Part shown: piece by piece, positions 14,301 through 22,957 of the stretch | Position numbering within the stretch: position 1 is the stretch's first letter | How the letters are laid out: every line of letters starts with the position of its first letter | Assembly (NCBI RefSeq): GCF_027596085.1 | Contig: NC_072471.1 | Span: forward strand, 8,125,539 to 8,189,538 | Source: Anoplopoma fimbria | Lineage: Eukaryota > Chordata > Actinopteri > Perciformes > Anoplopomatidae | Direction of reading: 5' to 3' | Length of the DNA stretch: 64,000 nucleotides | Program-made: the position numbers and the translations under genes | The notes under the pieces: model-generated | The model's database searches: none | What the model was told of the DNA's origin: nothing | The model's input: only the letters and a program-made list of their open reading frames with translations

Positions 14301-17300
14301 TGTGTGGCATTCACTGTCCACGGGGTAATCAACCGGTGGTGAAATAGAACTCCAGTGTAGATGTGTGTGAGATCTGTCATTTATATGCATATGACTGCCG
14401 TGCAGGTACTCCTGAGTCAAACAGATATTGGTTTTCCTAAAAAAAAAAAAAAGCTCCACCATTTAAGGTCTTTCCATTTCACTGTGATGGAGCCGCACAA
14501 ATCTGTTTTCTTCAGCTGGATGACGTTTGTCGAATTGTACATTCATTATGGGATGCTTGTTATTTGGTTGCATTTCTGCAGCGTATGCCAGCTGTGCCTG
14601 GCTCAGTATTGTCTCTCTCCTCACAGCTGTGACAACTGTGAGCACACGCACACATTTATCTGACTGAGGTAGCGTTTAAGATAGTTCTAGAGATAAACAA
14701 CTGAGGGAGGCTGAGGTTGAAGGACGGTGCAGAAATTTAGACGTGCACCTATGAATGAAACCGCTTAAAAACACAGACACATAACAAATGAACAGCAGCG
14801 ACACTGTGTCATGCTCCGTGAACATTCCAGTACAGCCTCCACAGGGCCGTGTTAAAGGGCCTTTTGTCCTTTGAGTTACCTCATCAGCACTCATATAGAG
14901 CCTCGAACGCATCAACATGCACTGAGGGCTGAAGGACATCAGGGCACTTCTATGTGCAGATGCATGATTCGAGCATGCGTATCAAATAAAAGTACCAACC
15001 TTTTCTAGCAGGACCTTGACACAGGAGGTGTGACCCTCAAAACAGGCAGAGATCAGTGGAGTGAGCCCGTGTTTGTCTGGAGCCTGTAGGGGGCGGGGGG
15101 GGGGAAGGCATGAGTTGGAGAGAGAAAAAATATTTATTTGAGAAAAAGCTTTGTGTATGAGCAGATCATAAGCACAACCCCAATCCTCATACACAAGGGC
15201 AATATATATCTCAAATATAACTAAGAGAAAGAACTCTTGAGAGAGAGAGAAAGAGAGAGAGAAAGAATAGAGAGAGGTTTTACTTCTCCCTTTTTACTTT
15301 CAAAAATGAAAAGCGCTATATTTGTCTCCTATGTTTCAGAAGCTGAGCTGGTTATCAAGAGAAATAGAGAAATGATCAAACATAGTGGGGCATGGGAGGC
15401 GAAACAAAGACTTTATGTTGGTGCAACTTTAAATCCTTGTTTCTGTGAAGACCGGACCAGTGGAAGCTATGGTGTTGAGCTGTTGTATCAAATCTCAGGC
15501 AAGGGGTGAAATGCACAAAGCTAATGTGGGTGCGTTGAGCATCAGAAAGCACCCTAGAAACTCTGCAGTACAGAACACTATTGATCTACAAATAAAAGAC
15601 AGAAATCTAGGCTTAGTGAATTGTTCTGAAAAGTATCTATCCAAATTGGTTTCATCACAAAGCTTTGTTTCCTTTCATGGCTAGGAGTGTACTGGTGCTT
15701 CATGTTGATTGCACATACAATTCAACTGGTTACTGAAGAGGCATATGAGACCTTTACAAAAAACCTTCAAATTACAATAGAGCTACATCCAAATCACACA
15801 TGTCAATACTGTTGGGTGGATAAGTGCCCTTTAAGTAGATCTGGATCAATCCACTAAACCATCAACGCCAGAAGAGACTACTGCAGCTCAAGGGGCCTAT
15901 CGGACTTTATGTGAGGTCTGGAAAGCCTCGATAATTGTTGAATGAGAGAATGGACAATAGCTGAAATATAGCATATGATAAACTGGTTTAAACAGACTAC
16001 ATAAAGCCTATTGTTAAACTGCTTGAGTTGGCAGGAGCATAATCAGTTCGTTTGAACCCTATGAAGGGAAGCAGACATGGAAACTGTTATTTTTTTTGTG
16101 GACATTGCAACCCCAGACTGTATGCATCATAATGGAAAAAATAGTGTAATGGTAGTTGGTTGTTGTGGCTCTTACATTAATATCTGCTCCCTTAGAAATG
16201 AGGTACTTCACCACGTCTGTCTGACCAAAGTCTGCAGCATAGTGCAGAGGCTTCCTCCCACCTTCCAGGGTCCGGTTTACATCTTCGGCCTGGAAAAGAG
16301 AAAGATAACACATTAACAGGAATGAAATAAATAAACTCAGCGCTGGCACAGGCCAACAATATGCATTAAAAGGTGATCTGAGGACCCCATATGCTCACTG
16401 CTGATACAAGAACACTGAAATTAAAAGACAGACAATTACATGCACCATCCTCTGCCCTTCACTTCCCTGCTGTGATGCTTTTAAACCTGGATAAAAGACA
16501 GACAGACACCCGTCTCCCTCGTTCCCTTAACTACACTAACCACACACACAGCTGTGCCAGGTGGCCCTTCAGTGACAATAACTAATGGAAGACATATCAG
16601 TCACTGTCTTCCACATCTTCTAAAGAACTGCACTTGGACTAACTAATGTTTGTTTAAAAGATGGAGGTATGTGGGGTAAAAGAATATGAATTAGAAAAGA
16701 TGCAATTTTCTTTGCCAATTCAGTTTTATAAAAATCTAACCTGCCGATTCCCACCGTCCTGGAACCGTCCCAAAAAGGATTTCAAACATCCCGAAGTCAG
16801 TGTATTCAAAGTGTTATTCTTTTACTTTGTTATCGTCAACTAAAGTGGTTCTTTGCATAAAAACAGCAATTCATATATTAGGGAATACATAATTTATCAA
16901 AAATTGTAATACTTGCTTTAAATAAAAAAATCATCTTTGCATTAGTAGTTTTAGTTATATATTATTTGCTGCTTAAAGTTACGATTAGGAAGTTAAACAT
17001 GTCATAATTCCCTCTCTAATATCTATTTTATATTGCTATGAAAACATCTCCTTCAAACAATAAAATGTATTCAAGTTTATCGACAAAAAAAACAACTACA
17101 TGTTATACACAATCTTGAATTTATAGTAGTGAAAATATGAGTAATTGGAGCATACTGAGCATGCGAGAGGAGGGTGTTGAAATGGATTATATTGCAAGAG
17201 TAGAGTTAAAAACATTAAACCATCTGTGAACACTGGTCACTGACAGAAAACTGACTAAAGCCTACAAAGAGTGAAGTGTCAAGACATTAGATAAGATAAG

Positions 17301-19002
17301 ATACTCCTTTATTAGTCCCACAGCGGGGAAATTTGCAGGCTTACAGCAGCATAGAGTAAAGTGCACACAAGAGACATAGTAGAAGAATAAAAAATGAAAT
17401 AAAATAAAATAAGCAATAAGAAACAGCAGAAAAACAACAATAACTGAAATATTATATTTACAGACAGAAAAACTATTATAACTATTATTGCACAGAATTA
17501 TTGCACATTAAAAGAGGCTCATGAAAACTTTAAAAGAGGCTAATGAAAACTCCAATGACAAAATAGGTAATTTCATATCTTGATAACAACATACAGTACC
17601 AGAATATGTTTTATATTTTAGATTCTTCAAAGTAGTTGAATGAGACGGTGTGTCCAAACTTTTGACTGGTACTGTATATCAAGATGTAGCATGTGTTGTG
17701 GCAATTCAATAAATGCATTCTCTATACCAGTGGTTCTCAACCTTTTTTCAGTGATGTGCCCCCTGTGAAGTACTTTTTTAGCCAAGTACCCCCTAACCAG
17801 CGCAAAGCATTTTTGGTTGAAAAAAAGATGTAATACACAGCGCTCTGCCATCAGTGTCTGATTTATTAAACTGGCAACACTGATGATTGCATTGTTGCAT
17901 TCAATTCAGTTTATGAACTTACACTTATATTTTATTGAATATTTATTAAATAACTATTTTTAAAGGATTTTTGAATGGATGCTAATTTTAAATATATTTT
18001 TTAAAAATCTCACGTACCCCCTGGAGTGCCTTCACGTACCCCCATTTAAGAACCACTGCTCTATACAGTACCAGTCAAAAGTTTGGACACACCTTCTCAT
18101 TCAACTACTTTGAAGAATCTAAAATATAAAACATATTCTGGTTTGTTGAGCATTTGTTTGTTTACCACATAATTCCATATGTGTTCCTTCATAGTTTGGA
18201 TGTCTTCAATATTAATCTATAATGTAGAAAAAAATAAAAAAAAAAAATAAAGAAAAACCATTGAATGAGAAGGTGTGTCCAAACTTTTTACTGGTACTGT
18301 ATGAAGACATATTATAGCCAATTTATAATAATTGATGATGCATAATAGTGTAACTATCCAAATTGCAAGTCAAACTACACAGTAGTATATTTCAACAAAG
18401 CAAAGGCAAACACACAAGGCTTTAAATGTTTTTAACAAAAGCAGAATGCACTTATAGGCAGTGCCTTTGCTACCAGTCTCTTCAAGAAAAAGACCATGTT
18501 GCACTTTCAAATAGCATGCATTGTCAACGACTATAGTCGCTGCTGCAGCTGCATTTACAGTGAACATGAGGGTGGCTGTCTGCCTGCAGTGTGCACCACC
18601 ACCTCCCAGCTGGTGTTGTTGTTGGTATGCTCACCAACCTGTTGGCGAGCTAGAGTCCATTAGCACTGTGTGTTGCTAACTATGCTAACTTGACATGTGC
18701 ACGAATACAAGCTTAGTTAAAGCTCTATAAACAGGAAATGATGCTACAATCCCGTCATAGCTTGCCTGTGTTATGTGTCCTAACTTAACATTACCCAACT
18801 CCAGCTACCTTTAGCTTGCTAGCAACCCAAGCTAACCCAGCATGCTAGCTCACGTTAGCCACCTTAGCTAAGCGACAACTTGGCATAAAATCGTTGCACA
18901 CCGAACAAAAACAGCCTGATCACAGTTTTGTCTCACCGATACCAGCTTGGCCTCCACCTCGTCCATGTCCCCGGTCTTCAATGCCCACATCAAATCGCCC
19001 AT
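8301..19002 (-). CDS. mtpn: Myotrophin (V-1), four-exon gene
   Basis: Myotrophin is a small ankyrin-repeat protein. In vertebrates it binds the actin capping protein CapZ and blocks its capping of barbed ends, and it has been linked to NF-kB signalling and cardiac growth; it acts in cytosol and nucleus. Four minus-strand exons (19002-18937, 16289-16176, 15083-15000, 8387-8301) have proper AG acceptors and GT donors and join in phase 0. The product is 116 residues, against 118 in human; the difference is near the N-terminus. Recognisable family blocks are MWALK (residues 5-9), [19 protein letters not shown] (about 24-42), GADIN followed by APDKHG across the exon 2/3 join, and KGPDG near the C-terminus. 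Introns are 2647, 1092 and 6612 bp. The start codon has a strong context (A at -3, G at +4). No frameshift or stop is seen, so the gene looks intact. Transcript ends are not established. Identification is from remembered family sequence. Confidence 0.95.
8599..8810. mobile_element. Harbinger-like MITE in mtpn intron 3
   Basis: 212 bp with imperfect terminal inverted repeats: GGCCCTGTCCACAC at the left, and GGCTACATCCACAC reading inward from the right. TTA lies immediately outside each end (8596-8598 and 8811-8813), fitting the 3-bp TWA target duplication of PIF/Harbinger elements. No coding capacity. It lies in mtpn intron 3 about 210 bp before exon 4. The superfamily call rests on the 3-bp duplication. 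Confidence 0.55.
9968..10283 (+). repeat. Widespread teleost interspersed repeat
   Basis: Contains, in order, blocks I recognise from a very common fish repeat: TTCCGAGAGAAGATTGAGA, ACTGGAAACAGGG, TAGCCTGGCTCTGTCCAAAG, then CTATTTCTTGGTC. A 23-bp poly-A (10216-10238) interrupts it. It is probably a non-autonomous DNA element; class and exact ends were not determined. It sits in mtpn intron 3. Confidence 0.55.
10553..10573. repeat. (TA)n microsatellite
   Basis: Short AT dinucleotide run in mtpn intron 3. Confidence 0.7.
11951..12153 (+). repeat. Dispersed fish repeat with GGTCACAGTGACC core
   Basis: The segment CCTTGCAGTAGGCCTCCACC through GAGGTCACAGTGACCTTTGA and ACCACCAAATTCTAATC matches a repeat found throughout teleost genomes. 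Class not assigned. Located in mtpn intron 3. Confidence 0.5.
12342..12395. repeat. Near-perfect hairpin in mtpn intron 3
   Basis: Arms 12342-12361 and 12376-12395 are exact reverse complements over 20 bp (TTTAAAAGCCAAGGCAACAA). After one A/A mismatch the stem continues for four more pairs (AGGA/TCCT) and closes on the tetraloop CAGT (12367-12370). The whole fold is 54 nt. It lies inside intron 3 and so is part of the mtpn primary transcript. Its length is short for a microRNA precursor; it may instead be a small fold-back duplication. Confidence 0.75.
15000..15083 (-). CDS. mtpn: mtpn coding exon 3
   Basis: 84 nt, residues 61-88, beginning [10 protein letters not shown] and ending VLLEK. 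Acceptor CAG at 15084-15086; donor GTTGGT at 14999-14994, a weaker donor but in phase with exon 4. It encodes an ankyrin repeat with the usual TPL and GH motifs. A G-rich run lies on the plus strand about 10 bp beyond the acceptor, i.e. a C-rich tract in the transcript. Confidence 0.94.
15084..16175 (-). other. mtpn intron 2
   Basis: 1092-bp intron with GTAAG donor and CAG acceptor. Apart from the GA run no repeat was recognised. Confidence 0.85.
15239..15277 (+). repeat. (GA)n-rich microsatellite
   Basis: Imperfect GA/GAAA run in mtpn intron 2; the long purine run gives a spurious Arg-Glu open frame. Confidence 0.75.
16176..16289 (-). CDS. mtpn: mtpn coding exon 2
   Basis: 114 nt, residues 23-60. 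A pyrimidine-rich tract and CAG precede the exon at 16290-16292; a GTAAG donor follows at 16175-16171. It encodes the best conserved ankyrin repeat of the family, containing [16 protein letters not shown], and ends in GADIN. Reading past 16176 gives intron sequence, so the open frame seen there is longer than the true exon. Confidence 0.95.
17288..17512 (-). repeat. LINE-tail repeat (TTATC-tailed), inverted copy
   Basis: On the minus strand this reads as a 3' tail ending CAAATTTCCCCGCTGTGGGA, then AATAAAGGAGTATC and a short (TTATC)n tail. The same sequence in plus orientation occupies 19497-19776, and a third, shorter copy lies at 63017-63069. It is a common teleost non-LTR retroelement tail; the parent family is not assigned. 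Confidence 0.65.
17509..17553 (+). repeat. Short tandem duplication, about 22-bp unit
   Basis: TTAAAAGAGGCT(C/A)ATGAAAACT occurs twice in a row; one base differs. Confidence 0.6.
17592..17676 (-). mobile_element. 85-bp deletion derivative of a Tc1-type MITE
   Basis: On the minus strand it begins TACAGTACCAGTCAAAAGTT and follows the full-length copies for about 70 bp, then jumps at the word CTGG to the terminal CTGGTACTGTA. Compared with 18064-18301 and 20312-20548 the whole middle is lost. The CTGG at the joint is present at both break points in the full copy, so the deletion used microhomology. Confidence 0.7.
17728..18058 (+). mobile_element. hAT-type MITE with 8-bp target duplication
   Basis: 331 bp. 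Left end CAGTGGTTCTCAACC; right end reads inward as CAGTGGTTCTTAAAT. The 8-bp CTCTATAC stands on both sides (17720-17727 and 18059-18066), the diagnostic target duplication of hAT transposases. The right duplicate overlaps the first bases of the Tc1-type MITE at 18064, so this hAT element came in later, at the edge of that MITE. No coding capacity. Confidence 0.85.
18064..18301 (+). mobile_element. Tc1/mariner-type MITE, full copy in mtpn intron 1
   Basis: 238 bp including flanking TA. Inverted termini of about 40 bp start ACAGTACCAGTCAAAAGTTT; they differ at one position near the tip. TA target dinucleotides at each end fit Tc1/mariner insertion. A near-identical copy lies at 20312-20548. 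Comparison with the inverted arm at 19977-20311, which lacks it, shows a filled versus an empty site. Confidence 0.8.
18306..18611 (-). repeat. Inverted arm, left (partner at 19977-20257)
   Basis: 306 bp that match 19977-20257 in reverse complement with few differences, one of them about 20 extra bases here. The open frames in the two arms encode nearly the same peptide, so neither is taken as a gene. The 17677-17719 segment continues the match to 20265-20310 once the two nested MITEs are removed. It lies inside mtpn intron 1. Confidence 0.8.
18937..19002 (-). CDS. mtpn: mtpn coding exon 1
   Basis: 66 nt encoding residues 1-22 (starts [20 protein letters not shown]). The ATG at 19002 is the first in-frame start and has A at -3 and G at +4. 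The exon ends at GTATCG before a GTGAGA donor (18936-18931). It carries the first helix pair of the ankyrin array. Human myotrophin has two more residues after the initiator region, which explains the shorter fish protein. The exon lies between two inverted repeat arms (18306-18611 and 19977-20257). Confidence 0.92.
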
Positions 19003-19350
19003 CTTCCTGTGTTTGCTCCGGTGTAGCTGCTTCCCCCCCGGTGTGCAGGCTAGCTGTCAACTTAAATGCTAGTGCGTTAAAAGTTAGCTGGGAAAAAAGG
19101 AGGCTCGTGGAACTAGACTAAAGTAAAATGTCGTTTTGATGCCTTAGAAAGCAATTTGTGTTGGATTTGGAGCGACCCGCCGATGAATGGCAGGTCAAAA
19201 ACAGGCTCAAAAGAAGTTCTGAAAGGCGAAGTAGCCGAGAGGGATCCGCCTTTCTGCATGCCAGGAGTGTTTCCGATGCGGCTACCCGGAAGTGACGTCA
19301 CCTCCGTGTTGCACTGTGCACGACCTCCAGCTGAAAGGATGAACACTGAA
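19003..19350 (-). promoter_or_regulatory. Putative mtpn 5' UTR and promoter
   Basis: The sequence just upstream of the mtpn ATG is richer in G+C and CpG than its surroundings, which fits a housekeeping-type TATA-less promoter. It includes the composite ETS/CRE site at 19286-19301. No open frame of known type lies here on the plus strand. The transcription start was not identified. The segment is bounded on the right by an oligo-A run and then by repeats from about 19497. Confidence 0.55.
19286..19301. promoter_or_regulatory. Composite ETS/CRE motif
   Basis: Plus-strand CCGGAAGTGACGTCAC joins a consensus ETS site (CCGGAAGT) to a palindromic full CRE (TGACGTCA). This composite is characteristic of CpG-type promoters bound by GABP/ETS and CREB/ATF factors. 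It lies about 285 bp upstream of the mtpn start codon, a plausible position. Seen directly; the function is inferred. Confidence 0.6.
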
Positions 19351-19496
19351 TTTGTCAATTAAAAAAAAAAAAAAGGGTTTAGAAGGATTATAAACAATTA
19401 AATATTGACTCTTCTGTTTTTTTATTATTATTCATATTTTTATATATATTATAATATTTAATATACACTTCATGACAATATACACTTCATGACAAT

Positions 19497-19776
19497 AAAA
19501 ACATGACAATAAAAACCTGTGCAATACATTACACTGTGCAATCATAGTTAAAATAGTTTTTTCTGTCTGTAAATATAATATTTCAGTTATTGTTGATTTT
19601 CTACTGTTTTTTATTGCTTATTTATAATACTTGGTTTTTTTATTTTCATTTTTTATTTTTATCTTGTCTTTCTTCTCCTATGTCTCTTGTGTGCACTTTA
19701 CTCTATGCTGCTGTAAGCCTGCAAATTTCCCCGCTGCGGGACTAATAAAGGATTATCTTATCTTATCTTATCTTAT
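19497..19776 (+). repeat. LINE-tail repeat (TTATC-tailed), plus copy
   Basis: Ends CTGCAAATTTCCCCGCTGCG, GGACTAATAAAGG and (ATCTT)n. Reverse complement of 17288-17512 with moderate divergence. Lies about 0.2 kb upstream of the mtpn promoter segment. Confidence 0.65.
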
Positions 19777-19785
19777 TAATAAATA

Positions 19786-19854
19786 TACAGTACCAGTCAG
19801 AAGTTTGGACACACCTTCTCATTCAACTACTTTGAAGAATATAAAATATAAAAC
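19786..19854 (+). mobile_element. Tc1-type MITE, 5'-end fragment
   Basis: Begins TACAGTACCAGTCAGAAGTT and follows the full MITE for 69 bp, then stops abruptly at AAAATATAAAAC, next to the repeat unit that starts near 19861. Confidence 0.65.
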
Positions 19855-19860
19855 GTAGTG

Positions 19861-20311
19861 TGTCAGTGTTGTGCTGACTATCTCGATTACAGCCGTGTAT
19901 ATAACAAGCCACTAGCCTTGTGTTTGCTGGGTTTGCATGTTTAGTGTTTAGTGCATTGACACTTTCAGCGGAGGGAAGCTGGGAGGTGGTGGTGCACACT
20001 GCAGGCAGACAGCCACCCTCATGTTCACTGTAAATGCAGCTGCAGCAGCGACTATAGTCGTTGACAATGCATGCTATTTGAAAGTGCAACATGGTCTTTT
20101 TCTTGAAGAGACTGGTAGCAAAGGCACTGCCTATAAGTGCATTCTGCTTTTGTTAAAAACATTTAAAGCCTTGTGTGTTTGCCTTTGCTTTGTTGAAATA
20201 AACTACTGTGTACACTATTATGCTTCATACATTATTATAAATTGGCTATAATATGTCGTCAGATAGAGAATGCATTTATTGAATTGCCACAACACATGCT
20301 ACATCTTGACA
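19861..20311 (+). repeat. Repeat unit containing the right inverted arm; possible solo LTR
   Basis: 451 bp starting TGTCAGTG and ending CTTGACA, so the tips are TGTCA/TGACA. It contains a TATA-like TATATAA near 19897 and an AATAAA near 20195, the order expected of an LTR. Positions 19977-20257 match 18611-18306 inverted. No clear target duplication surrounds it, because MITE sequence abuts both sides. The LTR reading is an inference; the repeat identity is direct. Confidence 0.45.
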
Positions 20312-20548
20312 TACAGTACCAGTCAAAAGTTTGGACACACCTTCTCATTCAACTACTTTGAAGTATCTAAAATATAAAAACATATTCTGGTCTGTTGAGC
20401 ATTTGTTTGTTTACCACATAATTCCATATGTGTTCCTTCATAGTTTGGATGTCTTCAATATCAATCTACAATGTAGAAAAAAAAATAAAAAAAATAAAGA
20501 AAAACCATTGAATAAGAAGGTGTGTCCAAACGTTTGACTGGTACTGTA
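20312..20548 (+). mobile_element. Tc1/mariner-type MITE, second full copy
   Basis: 237 bp, closely matching 18064-18301 in the same orientation, with inverted ends TACAGTACCAG / CTGGTACTGTA. It abuts the repeat unit ending at 20311 exactly where the 85-bp derivative abuts the left arm at 17676. Confidence 0.8.
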
Positions 20549-20869
20549 TATATATTTTTTCTAGCCTTCAAAATTATACAGTTAATGCTTGATGACTTCG
20601 ATATTACTCCTGGAGATAAACAGTGGAACATTCTTACGTATGACTGTGCTTTTATTTTTCATGGCCAAATCCCATAGAAGTAAGAAAACTCTTAATATTA
20701 TCATCACATCAATCCTGCAGTTCTGCTCTCCAGTGCACACCCAGCAACAGTAGTAATTCTAGTAGTAATTCTACTATAGTCATTGCTGCTTTTATAAGCA
20801 GTCTTAATTTTTTCCTTCGTTACTCTGCTTACTACTGTGATTATATTAATCATTTATGTCATCTACGTA
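20549..20869. other. Intergenic, nothing recognised
   Basis: AT-rich linker between the MITE and the LINE/SINE tail. No gene or site seen. Confidence 0.5.
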
Positions 20870-21112
20870 CATTGAATGTGTTGCAACTCTGTTAAATTGT
20901 TCATTCTGTACACATGACATCTATTGCATTCTGTCCATCCTGGGAGAAGGATCCCTCCTCTGTCGCTCTCCCATAGGTTTCTTCCCTTTTCCTCCCTGTT
21001 AAAGGGTTTTTCCAGTGCCTATGTGAGGGTCCCGGGACAGAGGATGTCTCATGTGTACAGATTGTAAAGCCCTCTGAGGAAAATTTGTGATTTTGGGCTA
21101 TACAAAATAAAC
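20870..21112 (+). repeat. Dispersed fish LINE/SINE 3'-tail repeat, copy 2
   Basis: Same family and orientation as 1797-2070; shares ATTCTGTACACATGACATCT, the GAGAAGGATCCCTCCTCTGT block and the TGTAAAGCCCTCTGAGG terminus. Confidence 0.7.
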
Positions 21113-21892
21113 GTAAAAGTACAATTTATTTATTTATTTTCATTAACTGTATTGGTCATTTTTCAGGAACATTACAAGGCACGGTAAACATTAAATTTTG
21201 CACAACCGGGTTAAACATATAAGAAATGAATAAATGCCATCAAATTCCAAATACAATTAGTGACATTTCATACAGATTCTAAACTGGCATAATTATTTAT
21301 TTGGTGGTGAAAGGCAAATGCAAATGATATTGACCCGAAAAAGTGACTTTACATGCCATGCCATTTCACCACAATTTGAAAAAGACTTTGTCATATTATT
21401 CTTTATTATTTTCATGAAAAACAGAAAGAAAAAAAAATCAAAATATTAAATATAATAACAATTTCAAATAATTAATAAAAACTAAACAACTGATGGAATT
21501 TAAATTTATTAAACTAAGATTATTGATTAGATTCCTAGAATACATCATACCTTAAAGTAGTATTGGTAGCATTTCAATGTTGAATGAGAACTACAACAGA
21601 GAGAATTGTGAGGTCCATTTGATGATTATTTTATCGTTTGAGTTGCAAGTTGGCTTTGATCAAATCTTTTGATCAAGGGTAACTTCCTGTGACAGCGTGA
21701 CCTGCGAAGACACGCTCGAACAAGACGCTGCATGTCATCAGCTCCTGAAGCTGTACTCTGACCTCCCATCAGAGCCTTTAAGAGCCTGTGGATGACTGAG
21801 ATGATGCTTTAGCTGAGCGTCTTGTGCGTCATTATGCGTCCGTGGACCTGAAGCATTAATGCAGCCACTTGTAGAAGCAATCTGCACTTTCA
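21113..21892. other. Intergenic, nothing recognised
   Basis: AT-rich unique-looking DNA up to the target site of the gypsy element. No gene seen. Confidence 0.5.
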
Positions 21893-21897
21893 GGGCC

Positions 21898-22426
21898 TGT
21901 TGTGATACAGGTGGAGCACAATTGCAGGAGACGAGGTGGGTGAAGTTGTAACAGAGGAATTTATTCTTATAAAAAACACAGGGATCCAGCAGCACAAAAC
22001 AAACGTAAAGCTTGACTTTAGATAAATAACTCAGAAGACCCTTTTCAGGTAAAAAACTCAAAGTCCATAAAACATTCAAAAGACACAGAAACAAGGAGAG
22101 TCCTTACAGACCATGTGCTGTAGCAAACAAAGGTTGGGTTCCACAGAGGAAGGTTCTCACAAAGAGCAGGGTAGCGTAAATACAAGGCAACCAGAAAACA
22201 GAGTTGTCAGTCCCTCAGGTTGAGATCATGACTGAGCAACAAAGCTCAGAAACAAGAGGCTTAAGACAGCCACATGAAACAGGGAACAGGTGATTCCCCT
22301 GATCACCTGGCATGGGGTTTCCTGGTCCGTTTGGCAAGGACTTGGGTCATGTGCCGGGGTTCCCTGGGCCGAATCTCAGGGGCTTGTGGGTTCTGGCGGC
22401 ATCTCCTGGCCGGTCGAGGTATGACA
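21898..22426 (-). repeat. 3' LTR of the gypsy element
   Basis: 529 bp; minus strand starts TGTCATACCTCG and ends TATCACAACA (TG...CA). An AATAAA lies near its end (minus strand, 21965-21960). Its first 90 bp equal the 5' remnant at 24506-24417 with two mismatches, which suggests a fairly young insertion, though 90 bp is little to date from. Confidence 0.85.
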
Positions 22427-22442
22427 GTAACCCCCCTCCTTA
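22427..22442 (-). other. Polypurine tract of the gypsy element
   Basis: Minus-strand AAGGAGGGGGG followed by TTAC and then the 3' LTR. Polypurine tracts at this position prime plus-strand synthesis in LTR retroelements. Confidence 0.75.
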
Positions 22443-22957
22443 CGACCGTCACCAAAGAGCTTGTTCTCTAAGAGAAGGTTGAGTACACGTCGGACCTGCT
22501 GAACATGAGACTCAAGATCCTTGGAGAAGACGAGGATGTCGTCTAGAAAGACAAAGACACACCGGTTAATCGTCTCCCGTAGCACGTCATTTACCAGGGC
22601 CTGGAACACAGATGGGCAATTAGACAAACCGAAAGGCATGACCTTGTATGCATAGTGACCACTTGGAGTACTAAAAGCAGTCTTCCACTCATCACCGCTT
22701 CTGATACGAACTAGGTGGTATGCGTTACGCAGGTCAAGCTTTGAAAAAACCTTTGCCCCCCTGAGTAGGTCGAACGCCGTGGACATCAAGGGGAGAGGGT
22801 ATTTGTTCTTGACTGTAATCTTGTTTAAGCCTCTGTAATCAATGCAGGGGCGTAACCCCCCATCCTTCTTAGGCACAAAAAAGAAGCCTGCCGAAGCAGG
22901 GGATGTGGATGTCGTGATCAAACCATTACCCAGAGCCTCCTGAATGCATTCCTCCAT
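22427..22957 (-). pseudogene. Gypsy reverse transcriptase, truncated
   Basis: The open frame begins [12 protein letters not shown] and contains the usual palm motifs: [18 protein letters not shown], then LDLRNAYH (motif A aspartate), [13 protein letters not shown] (motif B) and [10 protein letters not shown] (motif C, two catalytic aspartates; the common first Tyr is Phe). After ENKLF the sequence leaves the family and runs into the polypurine tract and LTR, so thumb, connection, RNase H and integrase are gone. The open frame formally extends to 22376 within the LTR. Confidence 0.88.

Larger units (their letters stand above)
8388..14999 (-). other. mtpn intron 3
   Basis: 6612-bp intron bounded by donor GTTGGT (14999) and acceptor CAG (8388). 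It holds the Harbinger-like MITE, two widespread fish repeats, an AT microsatellite and the hairpin described separately. The rest is unique-looking DNA without a recognised gene. Confidence 0.85.
16290..18936 (-). other. mtpn intron 1
   Basis: 2647-bp intron. Its left 1 kb is unremarkable AT-rich DNA; from 17288 to 18611 it is almost wholly made of nested repeats (LINE tail, mini-MITE, hAT MITE, Tc1 MITE, inverted arm). About 18612-18936 is CpG-poor DNA leading to the exon 1 donor. Confidence 0.85.

Noticed and set aside
18370..20251. Two open frames encoding nearly the same peptide on opposite strands (18370-18567 minus, 20021-20251 plus)
   Set aside because: Explained by the inverted repeat arms. 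The frame opens in repeat DNA and there is no sign of selection on it.
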